From: Hyalella azteca
Taxonomy: Eukaryota > Arthropoda > Malacostraca > Amphipoda > Hyalellidae
NCBI RefSeq assembly: GCF_000764305.2
Contig: NW_025939605.1
Span: 96,772 to 160,771, forward strand
Length of the DNA stretch: 64,000 nt
Reading direction: 5' to 3'
Within the stretch, counting starts at the first letter, position 1. Every line of letters starts with the position of its first letter. Both the position numbers and the translations under genes were made by a program. Below, piece after piece: positions 46,501-57,418 of the stretch. The notes below the pieces were generated by a model. It saw only the letters and a program-made list of their open reading frames with translations, was not told the origin of the DNA and ran no database searches.

Positions 46501-49500
46501 TTTCAGCCTGCAAAACTGGGAGTGCAACAACTTGCAGCGCCAACTCGCAGCTACGTATAATACTAGCCGCGTGTAAAAGTGCCTTTAGGCTCGAGATTAG
46601 TACATAATCCAGCCGCGCAAGTCCCAGCCGCGCATAATAAAGTCAATTAAACAACACTTCTGCCCTCTAACGCTAGCCTGCTAGGTGTTATATATCCACA
46701 ACAAGTTACGCGAAATCCTTCTGAGTACTGATGGATGTAGTCAGATGATGATGAAGGTATTGGATTTGGTTGTGGAATCAGTAATAGTTCACTCATGCAA
46801 CTAAAACCTTACTACATTTATTTATTTCATGGTTACCTCGATCGCTGACTAGCTTGACATTAAAGCAAATTCTCTGCTTAACAAATGAAATCCTAATTTT
46901 ACGTTCACCTATACTTTCAATCAAACTTGTAACGTGTAACATGATTTTATGTGATACTGGTCAAGTGAACTACGAATTTCGCAGCTTATTTATAAGCAGC
47001 GAATGTAAGACTCATGCACATCAATGTTACAGCTTATTCTTACAAGTATCTCATGTACTCACTGAAGGGCACAGTTGCAGGCGGTCCGTAGGAAATGCTG
47101 GAATTCGCCACGTAAATGACTTTTTCGCCACCGAGGCAGGAGCAGAGCTTCCTGTTGAATTGGTATGCCATGCAAGTTCCATCGAAGGCGAAGGCAGTCA
47201 TATCTGGAAAAATTTAATTCGCTTAGTGGCAATTTTGTATGTGATTCACAGAAATGGGATTAATGCTTATGTGATTAATATATATCATTGAATTTGTATC
47301 TCACAAGAGCCGTAAATGTAAAAACAGATTTTGCAATCACTGCTCCTTATTACTGAGTTTACATGCTTGTTGATAGATTACCTTGTGAACTGAATTTTTA
47401 ATGTCGAAAATAATTAGCTAGTCAGAGGGGGAAACAGAAATCAGATGGTAATTTTTATTATGCCTCACTCTAACCCAACTAATACTTAACATAGGTTTCT
47501 AATTAACATAACATAACATAACATAGTGATGTCGACGCTGAAGTGTAGGCCTGATGTGGCCTGTCGCCGATTCTTTCCTTTTCGTGCCTTGTTCATAGAT
47601 CTAAACTCGTGTCATTTGACCGGATCTTTTCATGACTGACGATAGTTTGAAGTAGCTACTAGACTTCCACCGGGTTCGATAAGGAGCTAGGCATTTCAAA
47701 TCTGAACATATATTTTTCCATAGCTTTATCTAGTCTGTTCTTGAACGCGTTCAACGCGTTCATACTTGGAGCGCCAACGATGTCATTGGGGAGGCTATTC
47801 CACATGTCGGTGATTCGAAGGGAGAAGAAATTTTGTCGCGTGGAGAAGTTGTATAGCGCAGTTTTTTTAGCTTATAGCCGTGGCCCCTGGTGTTGGTTCT
47901 TGTTTCAAATTCTAGTAACCCTTCAGGGACCTTGTATAGACCATGAGTATACATGTATACTTCAATGAGGTCCCCACGAAGACGTCGATAACTGGGGTTG
48001 GAAGCTTCATAATCTTCAATCTTTCTTCGTAGGACTTGCCCTTCAAGCCTGGAATTATCCTTGTTGCACGTCTTTGAACATTCTCTATTAAATTTCTGTC
48101 CTTTTCAAATCTCGGTGACCACACAACGTTTCCAAACTCTAGACTCGGGCGTACGACGGCAACAAACAACTGCTTCATCGTTTCTGCATCTAGGAACTCG
48201 TATGAGCGTCTGACTAGTCCAAGAAGTTTGTTGGATGTGTTAGCTTGCGTTTCGACATGCTTAGAAAATTTCAGCTCCTTGTTGACATAAACTCCGAGAT
48301 CATTTTCCACACTAGACTTTTCAATCATTACTCTCTCGTTGCAACCATGTCTTCTCATACTGTAATCTTGCTGTTCATTGTTCTTCCCGAGGTGAAGTAC
48401 TTTACACTTGTCAGCATTAGAGCGCAGCTGCCACGTATCAGCCCAGTTAACTAAGCTGTCAAGATCATCGTGCAATTGCGCTTTATTTGACGCATTCTTC
48501 ACAGAACTATAAACTTTTATGTCGTCGGCATACATGGAGCACTCGCTGGACACTACTTCTGGCAGATCATTTATAAAAGCAACGAACAAAATAGGCCCCA
48601 GGACGCTTCCTTGTGGCACGCCACTGCGCACTGATGCCCAGTCTGACACGGTTCCGTTAATACTGACACGTTGAACTTGCTGGGCCCCAAATGAGGTTCT
48701 AACACACAGAGCTACACCTCTACTGCACTGCTCTTCATTTAAGTTATGAAAACAATCAAAACCTGGCAGTTGAAATTCAACAGGTACAATTTTCCCCCCG
48801 TGATTTTTAGGGAGTGTTTCTGTAATACAAATAATGTCTATACACTCGTTTGCGATCACAGCTAACAGTTCACTTTTCTTGTTCAAAACGGAATCCGAGT
48901 TCGTGTAAAAACATTTTAAAACTTTTTGTCTACTTTCACTTTGATGTATGCGGTTACTTCCTACATTATTTACAGGCCTTGATCTACGGACATCATTCCT
49001 ACTAATTACTTGTCCTCCATCTCCTCCGACTGTCCGTGAGTAGCCGGTGTTGTCTTGGCAGCTTGGAAGTGATTGACCTGATTTTCCGTGCCTTTCCGCC
49101 TGATTCTCTCCTGCCACTTCTTGCGAAAAACCGCCCTTTCCAAGTGGGTGGAATCTTTCTTTACAAAAACTGACTTGTAATCAGCGGATTCTCCAAGCTT
49201 TCTCGCTGTTTTCAGCACGCTCCAGACCTGAGCAGAATCCTTTACAGTCACCAGCAAAGGTCTGAAGGTGTTGCCAGCAGCATCCTTCGAGCGTAGCCTC
49301 TTGCAAGATATAACATCAATTGATGTGTTGAGTACCTTGCTGCAACAGTCTACAACAAAGGCCGAGTCATCCATCACTCGGTCCTTCGCATCAGATGCGT
49401 TACTTTCAGGAATCCCAAACCAGACCAGGTTGGCCTTCCTACGTTCTCTATCAAGCAATTCACGTGGGCTTTCATCAGCGACTTCAGATAAATCAGCTGT

Positions 49501-52500
49501 CTTTTCTTTACTTCCATTTATTCCGTATTTTTCAACTGAGCCTTCACTTCAGTCAGCTCATTGCATAGCGAGCTCAGTTTATCACTCAGCGAGCGCTCCA
49601 TCTCACTCAAGGAGTTTACTACATCATTCAACAATTTCGAATCATTGCAGTGCTCTTCCACCGACTCCTCTCTTTTTCGAGCACCAAGAGTTGGTTTTTC
49701 GCAATCACGGCAAAACCAATGGAGCAATTTAGATTTCTGGAGAAATGTGTGCTCCTTAGAGCTCAACTTCGAACAGCTGATGCAAATGAGATCTTCGCAT
49801 AGTTCACAGGTGACCATCTGGACTTCGCTCAAAGAGATCTCTTTGCAGTACTTGCAAACTTTCATCTCTGGCTGGGCTGATTTGGTTTTATTTTGTGTTC
49901 TAGAGGCCGTAGACGGCTTTTGTCTAGAGGCCGTAGAGGGCTTTTCGACTATCTTTTTTATTTTCTGTCCAGCCATAATTAAATTATTAAATGCACGAAC
50001 TAGTTCTCTTGAACGGAGAAAAGGACTGAGAAAAATACAGAAAATGACGGAGAAACATACAAAACTGAGTTGAGTTGAGTATAGTAAAGTTCCCTCGAAA
50101 ATTCCGGCTTGAGGAACAGCTGAGCTGCAGCTGCCGAGGGAAATGCAAGAGCTAGACAAACACAAGTTAAAAACCAAAATCAAGTTGAGTAAAAAGTGTA
50201 CAAATTGTTATATTGTTCAAAATTGTTACAGACTTGAGAGCAAGCGGCTTTCAGAGAGCGGCGATCACAGCGGCTAGGAAGAGGTAGGCGCGAGAACAAA
50301 GGCTTATTGTCCCGCGTGGGCCAGGGCGCGGGCGTTACCCTCGCGCGGCAACCCTCACTGACTCTACAAGTCCGCGTTATTTAAAAATAAAAACACTTTC
50401 ACTTGTTTGGCTTGTTCATTCTATTTGCACTCACTTTTACTGACTTCACTGAACTGAACTGAAATTCGGTTATCCTCTGGCACGGATCATAAAAAAATGC
50501 GAAAAGAGTTCCGAAAACGGCGCAGTAAAAAGTTAAAAATTTAGAAATTTGGGACCACGAGCACGAGCGTCCGCTCTCGACCACGGTTTAACGGAGACCC
50601 ACTCCGTTAAACTCCGTTAATTTTTTTAAAGTACAGCATAAATTTCCCCCAATTGAAGGCAACTTTGGCACAACCACTTGAAAGCACGTCATAATAAATT
50701 TGCAAAACAATGGAGAGATATTAGCACGGTTATGATATAAGAATACATAGTTTGTTTACACATTAAGATACATTGACAAATAATATATTAAATGCTTTTT
50801 GATATGGAGCTGATTACATTATGACAGGTCCCTAAATTTGAGCCAATCAGACCCTAGCTGATCGTACCTTCCATAAATAACATTTAGTTTCGTCAAAGTC
50901 GACTGATAATTGCAACCGAACGCAAAAAAATTCATAATTAGGCTTGATTCACACCATACTGCGTGCCCTCGCCAGTCACGGTCCAGTCAAATATTATTAA
51001 ATACCTTTCAATAGAAGCATGCAAGTCAGCCGTGCAAAGCACTTGTCATGCCAAGCACGGTCAAGCCACGATCAAGGCAAAAGATATTTAGACCGGGACG
51101 TCACTGGCAAGGAACGAAATGAACTGAAAAAACGAAAATGATACAAAAGAGATTGATGTGAGGACTACGAAAGGGACTGAAGTGTGGACTGCGAAAGGGA
51201 CTGAAGTGAGGACTACAAAAGGGACTGAAGTGAGGACTACAAAAGGGACTGAAGTGAGGACTACAAAAGGGACTGAAGTGAGGACTACAAAAGGAACTGA
51301 AGTGAGGACTACTATAGAAAGTGAAGGGACTGAAGTGTGGACTGCGAAAGGGACTGAAGTGAGAACTACGAAAGGGACTGAAATGAGGACTACTATAGAA
51401 AGTGAAGGGACTGAAGTGTGGACTGCGAAAGGGACTGAAGTGAGGACTACAAAAGGGACTGAAATGAGGACTACGAAAGGGACTGAAATGAGGACAACTA
51501 TAGAGAGGGAATGGATTGAAGTGGGGACTGCGAAAGGGACTGAAGTGAGGACTATGAAAGGGATTGAAGTGAGGATTACGAATGGGACTGAAGTAGGAAC
51601 TACGGAAGGGACCGAAGTAAGGACTACGAAAAGGACTGAAGGGAGGACGACCCGAGACCGGACTAAACAGGCAAATGCACCTAGCTGGGAACAGATCGAG
51701 ATTGGAATGTCTGACACGTGCCAGGCAGAAAGGTGAGAATCAAGCCTAAATAAGCCCGGAAGTCGCGATTCGAAACCGCGTCGTTGTATCGGTGATACCG
51801 TAAGCCGCCGTCCTCGGTCTGGTCAGGCTTGGCCGGATCCTAGGTAAGTTCATCATGAATGCTGCTACCAATATTCGGTCCATAGATCTGAATATTTTAT
51901 CATTCGGTATCGTTTGCGATAATATTTAGTATTATCCAAGTAGCGTAATCGCAATGACAAAGCACACGTTAATCAGAAGTGTCCATCGGATGTAACGCGT
52001 TATCATCCGATAAAATGAAATGCTTTCCCCCGTGATGGAATTAAAAGTAGGATTCTCACTTGCCAAAGCAGACATTCTCGCGCACTGAACCACATCCGAA
52101 GCTGCGATGTTATTGGACGCAGTCGTTGCGAAGGCCAAATCGTTCGCCGAGATCGTGAGGCGTCGGTACGTCTGACGGAAGGACAAACGTTAGAGTCGGT
52201 ACGTTTGAAGAAATATAACACACGTTAGCGTCGGTACGTCTGAAAGGAGGACACACGTTAGCGTCGGTACGTCTGAAGGAAGGACAAACGTTTGAGTCGG
52301 TAGGTCGGAAGGAAGGACACACGTTAGTGTCGGTATGCCTGAAGTAAGGACACACGTTAGTGGCGGTACGTCTGACGGAAGGATACACGTTAGCGTCGGT
52401 ACGTCTGAAGAAATAACACACGTTAACGTCAGTACGTCGGTAGGAAGGACACAAGTTAGAGTCTGTATGTCTGAATGGACACACGTTAGCGTCGGTACGT

Positions 52501-55025
52501 CTGAAGGAAGGACACACATTAGCGTCGGTACGTCTGAAGGAAGGACACAGTTTAGCGTCGGTACGTCTGAGAGAAGGACACACGTTAGCGTCGGTACGTC
52601 TGAAGGAAGGACACAGTTTAGTGTCTGTACGTCTGAGAGAAGGACACACGTTAGCGTCTGTACGCCTGAAGGAAGGACACACTTTAGCGTCAGTAAGTCA
52701 GACATATGGTCACGTTTTCATCGATAATATAAAGGAAGGACTCGCATTGCCCCACATGTTAATCATTTACCAAGCTTCTTTAAATATGCAAATCAGCGAG
52801 TAATTCATGCATTAGCTGAAAATACGAGTATTAACTCTACTCAAATAAAATTACATTCAATAAACCGGCATGAAAAAAGTGAAAACAGGTAAATGACCCG
52901 AAAAATAATTCACAATGCCAAGGAGTATTATACAACAATTCGTGGAACAAAATCGGCGGGGCATAAAAATCTACGTTACAAACATGTTTCCAGCTTAATA
53001 TTGAAAAATATATATTTTTCCTGAAAGAGGTATATACTTGAAAGAGGTATATACTTTCCGCCGTAATCCTGCAAATTTTTTTTTGTATTTGAAAGGCTCA
53101 CCACCATCGATTTCGGCCCTCGCATCGTCAGGGTCCTGAAGCGCACGGAAGTGGTGGTTGCCCGACAGCCCTGCAGTCCAGACGAGCGTGAAGCCACGTT
53201 TACCTGCGGGTGAACATGGGTAGATTACTAGAAATGTTGAAGGTTAATAATTACGGATAAATTCGTATCTGTAATTGATGAAATGTTCAGCTTGTTTGTT
53301 CGTGGTTTTCTATAAGGCTCTGTGCGAAAGTACGTGGATCACAGTTAGAGAATTAAATTAGACTTTGTTGAAATAGCGATGCACTTCTGTGTGCGTTTGA
53401 TTCAGTATGGGTTACCCTAACACAATTTGGCCCGGCCAAAGAGCACAGACGTGTTACGCTTCTGAGGTGCAATTAATCGATTCGATGTTGCTGAATGGGA
53501 AGGATTAAAAATAATTTTGTGAACCTGATCCTAAATAATTTCCAATCAAATGATCGGATAGATCATGATAACTGTATTCGATTAATGATTAATTAATTTA
53601 ACACATAAAATTAATTAAAATGGAACCTTTCAGTTCCATTTTTAATTGACCTAAACCAAAAATTATCTCAGTTCACAAGTAGAACGAACGAAAACGTCCT
53701 GGAAAACTATACAATTGTTCAAACTTTGTCGATAACTTTGCTTATAGACTATATACCAGATTATAAAATGTAATAAACAAATACCTATGAGGTAAATGCC
53801 TTCATTTTCTACTCTAACATTAGGGAAACATGCATTGTTAAAAAATAAAAGATGCGTGCATTTTGGGTCTAAAGAAACTTGGAGCCTAGCTGTAACATTT
53901 TTTGCACGAAAGTTAACTTAATAAAACATAACCGCACCACACGGATCATGGACAAATGATAATCTAATGAGGAAACAACATATTGTAGCAGCTCACGGTA
54001 CTCACGCTGTCGGGATACAATGCCATGGAGAGTCCAACGCACAGCGCCTGCAACACAGAACAAGGTAAACTGAAACGATATAAACAGCATCAGGCAAAAT
54101 AATCAATGTAAATAACAGGACATATGGCATTAAGATAAGAAATAATAACAACTATCTTCGGATATATTCAGAATTGGGTTGCTGCCGTCGATGTTGATCT
54201 AATCATGAGACTTACAAGAAGATACGTAGCACTTTTGGTGCAAAAAGAAGCAGTAACCGTGCAATGAAAGTGTGAGGTCATTTTGTGTGACTGGCAAATG
54301 GTACATGCGAATCTCAATAAATTTTCAGCGCTATTAAATTAACTCACATTAGCGATCATTATTAATGAAGGGAACTTTTGAGAAATTTATGCGTACTAAA
54401 ACATGCACGTTGTGCCTTCTTAAAAAATATTTTAGTCGTTGGCAACTGAGTGAGTTTCAAGAATTTCAATTCATTGCAATTGATTTGCAATTTGATAATA
54501 ATTGAGGATCTCGCCGCTGATAATATCAGGTAATTATCCTAAATAACAATTTAAAAAATGAGGTTCGTCCATGCACAATTGTCAAAAAGTGCATTTAGTT
54601 AGCTCTTATAAAATCAAATATTTAGGAATTAACACTCGCAAAGCCGGTCTGTGTAAAACAAATTTCATTGGTAAAAAATGAACTCTCATTGACAATCTAT
54701 TAAAAAAGGCTTCAAACATATTTGATATCTGGTATTTAATGCCGACTGGTTTTAAATTTGAGGCACGTAACCTGTGAACATTTGAACGCGGTCATACAAT
54801 ATGTTATGTACACTATTGCATTAAATATAAATAATCAAAAATGAAGCATGCACCGAGAATCAAATAAGTGTTTGCAAGTCATTCAATTGCCACGCAGCAA
54901 AATAGCTAAGTTTACCACTCCGTATATCTTGATGATATGTCTCATGAACAAACATAAGTTGACGTCAGTCTCACCGAAGCGAAGAGGCCAGTGAGGATGT
55001 TCTTTATGCGAAGCTCCTTCATCAT
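37592..55025 (-). CDS. Secreted protein with C-terminal CUB-like domain (seven or eight exons)
   Basis: Minus-strand exons in order: 55025-54975, 54047-54006, (candidate 53461-53422), 53203-53102, 47203-47063, 40974-40828, 40169-40014, 37905-37592. Exons 1-2 give a signal peptide (MMKELRIKNILTGLFAS, then ALCVGLSMALYPDS). From 53203 on, every intron is phase 1 and each join is in frame. Exon 53203 reads KRGFTLVWTAG, as at the end of a CUB fold. 47203 has GTCMAYQFNRKLCSC. 40974 and 40169 follow (EFRQYRLVNFF; AQSVYLDLASCVTDVPCG). The last exon (NECGKTIQLSPQ, FPDGPTYNCNVTFTTP, GSCDGYTLGLETSG, LDLC) looks like a CUB domain. Signal exons end in phase 0 and 53203 needs phase 1, so one piece is missing; the 40-base candidate (KRNTSVLFGRAKL) supplies it and makes 330 residues. 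CUB domains bind proteins or sugars; the function here is unknown. Introns hold most of the window's transposons. Confidence 0.78.
39060..39480 (-). pseudogene. Decayed transposon-type ORF
   Basis: On the minus strand, broken by stops and shifts, the order is WNSFKLVVTGFHENKK, LVAELLQNYKMLATMS, FTHMWTNFQKIL, then in a shifted frame AVSEEQRECFHK, REMKC-YQG and TDYCCMLK. I recognise this as a decayed copy of an ORF that is repeated in many arthropod genomes, with a MS(I/L)K...FLHSHLD.FPENLG...SEEQGERFHQD...RYQG...DYCW pattern. I cannot name its family. It sits in the last intron of the CUB gene. Confidence 0.55.
41150..41836. mobile_element. Non-autonomous inverted-repeat element (cactgttagaaaa ends)
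   Basis: The left end cactgttagaaaa is matched by ttttctaacagtg at the right end. The inside has further inverted phrases (cggtaa, aaaacg). A 20-bp tandem array (cataagaagacatagcgaga, about four copies, 41318-41399) lies inside and ends at a single N (41400). The ends look hAT-like, but the 8-bp target duplication is not visible. Confidence 0.6.
42750..44132 (-). mobile_element. Tc1-type transposon with doubled terminal repeats, internally deleted
   Basis: Inner inverted repeats are tttttgcaccgacgcaaaag and gttagccccactttg at 42914-42948, with the reverse complement at 44012-44046. The left side has a second, outer copy (cgacgcaaaaagttagcccc) at 42754-42773, an IR/DR layout. The right outer copy is lost. 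The minus-strand ORF 43816-43055 (253 residues) is a Tc1 transposase: helix-turn-helix (GCSRKAISNYLK), GRPKKMS, FSDEKKWNLD, QQDNVSIHT and LNTIENVWG, with 34 residues between second Asp and Glu (DD34E). About 35 residues are missing between GAFHANG and IFQQDN, and the start may be truncated, so it should be inactive. It sits in intron 47062-40975 of the CUB gene. Confidence 0.85.
44133..45996. mobile_element. TTAA-flanked element with tRNA-like core, left-truncated copy
   Basis: It matches 57,565-59,514 almost end to end: gccattggcacc, aaaatgaagtcgataaaaa, the tRNA-like block, gaatattcttgcgtg, cacttcg, cccggaaa and ccgaattcacgctaaat. The right end cataatcatcggtgcgccaccc (approximately) is followed by TTAA (45997-46000). 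The left terminus is missing where the Tc1 element begins. Confidence 0.8.
44386..44457 (-). other. tRNA-like segment with pol III boxes
   Basis: On the minus strand an A-box-like tagctcaacggtaaagg is followed about 35 bases later by a B-box-like gagttcgaatc. Stems do not pair well enough for a working tRNA. It is conserved in the second copy of the element at 57,820. Confidence 0.6.
45997..47062. other. Intron sequence of the CUB gene, no feature seen
   Basis: Several short ORFs without motifs are present. The exon at 47063-47203 begins after it. Phrases such as agccgcg(c/t)gtaa recur at 46,560-46,640 without forming a clear array. Confidence 0.45.
47500..50600 (-). mobile_element. CR1-like LINE, internally deleted (ORF1 and partial ORF2)
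   Basis: On the minus strand ORF1 starts at 49976 (MAGQKIKKIVEK) with a PHD-like zinc finger (CKYCKEISL, CELCEDLICISCS, HWFCRDCE) and a coiled-coil stretch. After one frameshift at about 49,520 it goes on (RERRKANLVWFGIPES) to about 49,006. ORF2 overlaps it from 49117. It has the start of the endonuclease (CFYTNSDSVLNKKSE, IICITET), then jumps to the end of the reverse transcriptase (SGVPQGSVLGPILF, SMYADDIKVYSSV, NDLGVYVNKELKFSKHV), so most endonuclease and half of the polymerase are gone. A second shift at about 48,000 breaks the C-terminus. The 3' end is a tatgttatgtta tail (47,504-47,525). The GC-rich 5' part reaches about 50,600. Confidence 0.85.
51153..51650. repeat. 24-bp minisatellite (gggactgaagtgaggactac)
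   Basis: There are about 20 copies of gggactgaagtgaggactacaaaa with some gtggactgcgaaa variants and two higher-order blocks (actatagaaagtgaa). The unit is eight codons, so both strands are open (TKGTEVRT on plus, VLTSVPFV on minus). I take both as artefacts. Confidence 0.9.
52165..52700. repeat. 33-bp minisatellite (gtcggtacgtctgaaggaag)
   Basis: There are about 16 copies of gttagcgtcggtacgtctga followed by aggaaggacacac. The unit is eleven codons and is open on both strands, again as an artefact of length. It lies in the same intron as the 24-bp array and the LINE. Confidence 0.9.
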
Positions 55026-57414
55026 TTTGACGTTAAGGTTTCTTTTCACTTTCAACAACTTTCAAACAATGATAATGGTCACTGTAAAAAAATTCATAAG
55101 GTTTTGTATTATACGTTATTTTACCGCAGTTTACCTACACACACAATCCTTACTACCGTTATACCAGTAAAGTACGACAACCATAATAGAAGAATAGCAT
55201 CATCCACAACGTTCTATTAGCTAACAAAATTTTAAGACATCAAAGGTCTGAACTGGATTTACATATTTGATGTAATAAGATGTGGTGTCTTCAAAATTAT
55301 AGGATACTTCTGGTATTTAAGAACAATAAGAAATGTTGACGAAGCTCGTCGAGACAAAAAATCAGAGTTAAAAATAAGGAAAGTGAGAAAATAAGGATTT
55401 GGCTGGTGATATGCGATTCCAACGAAATCGGAGAACATCGACGTGTTCACAAACCATTAAAAAACTGGGAAACTGTCTAACTGGAAAAACAACAATCCCT
55501 ATCGCTGCGAGTGATCCCAGAGAGTAATCAGATAGCTCACTAAGACTGTGTCAGTGATCTGGCCAGTCTCTGCCGTATCGTAATTGTACACATAAGTGAT
55601 AATGCCGCTATTTTAATGGATAAATATCAGGAGTTTCAGAAGTAAATGAATCAAATATTCCTCGAACGTCACTCCTGCTCCCAACATCTCAGTTCACAAC
55701 ATACAGAACAAACACGCACCCAAATGAGGCTAGATTATAAAGAGGCTAGCTTAAATTATTAGATTATAAAGAGGCTATAAAGCAGTCACATCACTGTTCA
55801 TTAAGAAACTCCCGCATTTTTTATTTCGAATAGACGATTGTAGAACAAGTATTTACAATGTATACAAGAAGGCAAATTTCCTAAGCAGGCATTTCCAAGA
55901 AAAGCAAGAAAACAAGTGCTTTCAAATAACCCATGATCACGGCAGTAGCTGGCAATCGGAGAGGGAAACGTGAATTTTGACCACATTTTACAGCGGAGAA
56001 ATATCGCGATAAGAAAAAGCTATCAGTTATGATTTTTGTCTATGGGCAGAACTATTCCATCCTTCTTAGATGATAAAGCAATTCATTTATAAAAGCTGTG
56101 GTAAAAATAAACGCTGAAAATTCAGAGTACTGAGCAACCCTTTAAAACTTCGTGGTATCGACAAGGCCAGAATGCTTAAGCGTGGCCACATTACGCATAA
56201 AGCATCGTCACATTTGTAGTCAGTACGAGTATGTATTTACTCTTTATCGTCACTGAAGAGGAGTGCGTGCTCATGGCAGTCAGCGTCTAAATTCACAATC
56301 AACTCAAATTTATTACAGAGGCAAAAGAAATTAGAGGGTTCCGTATTTTATACGACCAATTTCTAAAATCCATTGGAGCTAGAAGCTCAAAGCAACTGCT
56401 CAAAACTATCATAAATTTCCTAGTACAAAAACATTTTGGCCGTATCTCTCTAGTGTCTGTCCAAAGGCTTGACACAAGGCGCCATCATGGATTGTAGAAG
56501 AGAAGGCGAGAGGTGTAACCTCCGCCGCAAAGACGTCATCAAAATTAAGACAAACAGAGTATGAAGAGTATTTTTTTATAACAAAACAAATTTGTGCATG
56601 AATAACCTCCGACAAGGCCATGCAGCCGCCATATATTTATACCAGGTAATATTTTATACCATACCAGTTATTTATACCAGATATTTATACCAGGTGGTGC
56701 AGGTAATACCTGCCTCTTTGGTAATATCTTTATATTTAGTGCTCAGGTGAAATGAGATTTATTTTGCTATGCCATTGATTATTAAAATTTCGGCTATGTT
56801 AGTACTTTCCAACTGTAGGGATAATTAAATCTGAAGGCGTTGGGGAATTTTTGCAAGTTTAAAAGTTTTGAAATTGCACTTTGTTCAGAAATGCAGTGCT
56901 AATTTTCCTTCTTTATTTATCTTTACTGTGGATAATCTCAATTGCGATTTTCACATATTTTTTTACTATTTAACATAAAGTTAAATGCGCAGGGATTTTT
57001 ATGCACAATTATTTAACCCACAGTCAAGAAGTCAGTGAGGAGCTTTAATGAAAATTCATAAACTTCTTGAAGAGAACGGCGAGTATTGTGAACAATCCAT
57101 TAATTTATCCATAATAAAAATAATTTGCATCAAAAATATGCTGTGGAAACTGCATGAGGGCCGTGGTGCGATGCACAGGTAACACAAATTTCAATAAAGA
57201 TCTATTAAAATTACCGCGAACTGCACTTTTCTTATAAACTTTATTGTTAATTTCAAATCGTGCACAACTACGGTAAACTGGATGCATCGCGCAAAAAATT
57301 ATAAATTTGGGCGTCACATAAATATGTTTCGACCTTTTGATTGACTACATCGCCTCATTAAATTAATAAATTCAAGTTAATTTTAATTTCACTTATCACA
57401 ACCCGAATAAAAAT
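55026..57414. other. 5' flank of the CUB-domain gene
   Basis: AT-rich DNA with no recognised gene. It should contain the promoter of the minus-strand CUB gene, but no clear TATA or initiator motif can be tied to a transcription start. The phrase tataccagg(t) recurs at 56,635-56,700. Confidence 0.45.
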
Positions 57415-57418
57415 TTAA

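Noticed and set aside
51740..51800. tRNA on the strength of gcgattcgaaaccgcg
   Set aside because: There is only a B-box-like hairpin, with no A box or acceptor stem at proper spacing.
51088..52727. Long ORFs on both strands (TKGTEVRT / VLTSVPFV; FRRTDANVCPS) as genes
   Set aside because: Unit lengths of 24 and 33 bases keep all frames open. They lie inside an intron of the CUB gene and share no homology with proteins I know.
53091..53208. Plus-strand exon TTIDFGPRIVRVLKRTEVV at the 53.1-kb exon
   Set aside because: Codon use is good on this strand as well, but splice signals are better on the minus strand and the exons around it are minus. The plus reading is the in-register antisense.
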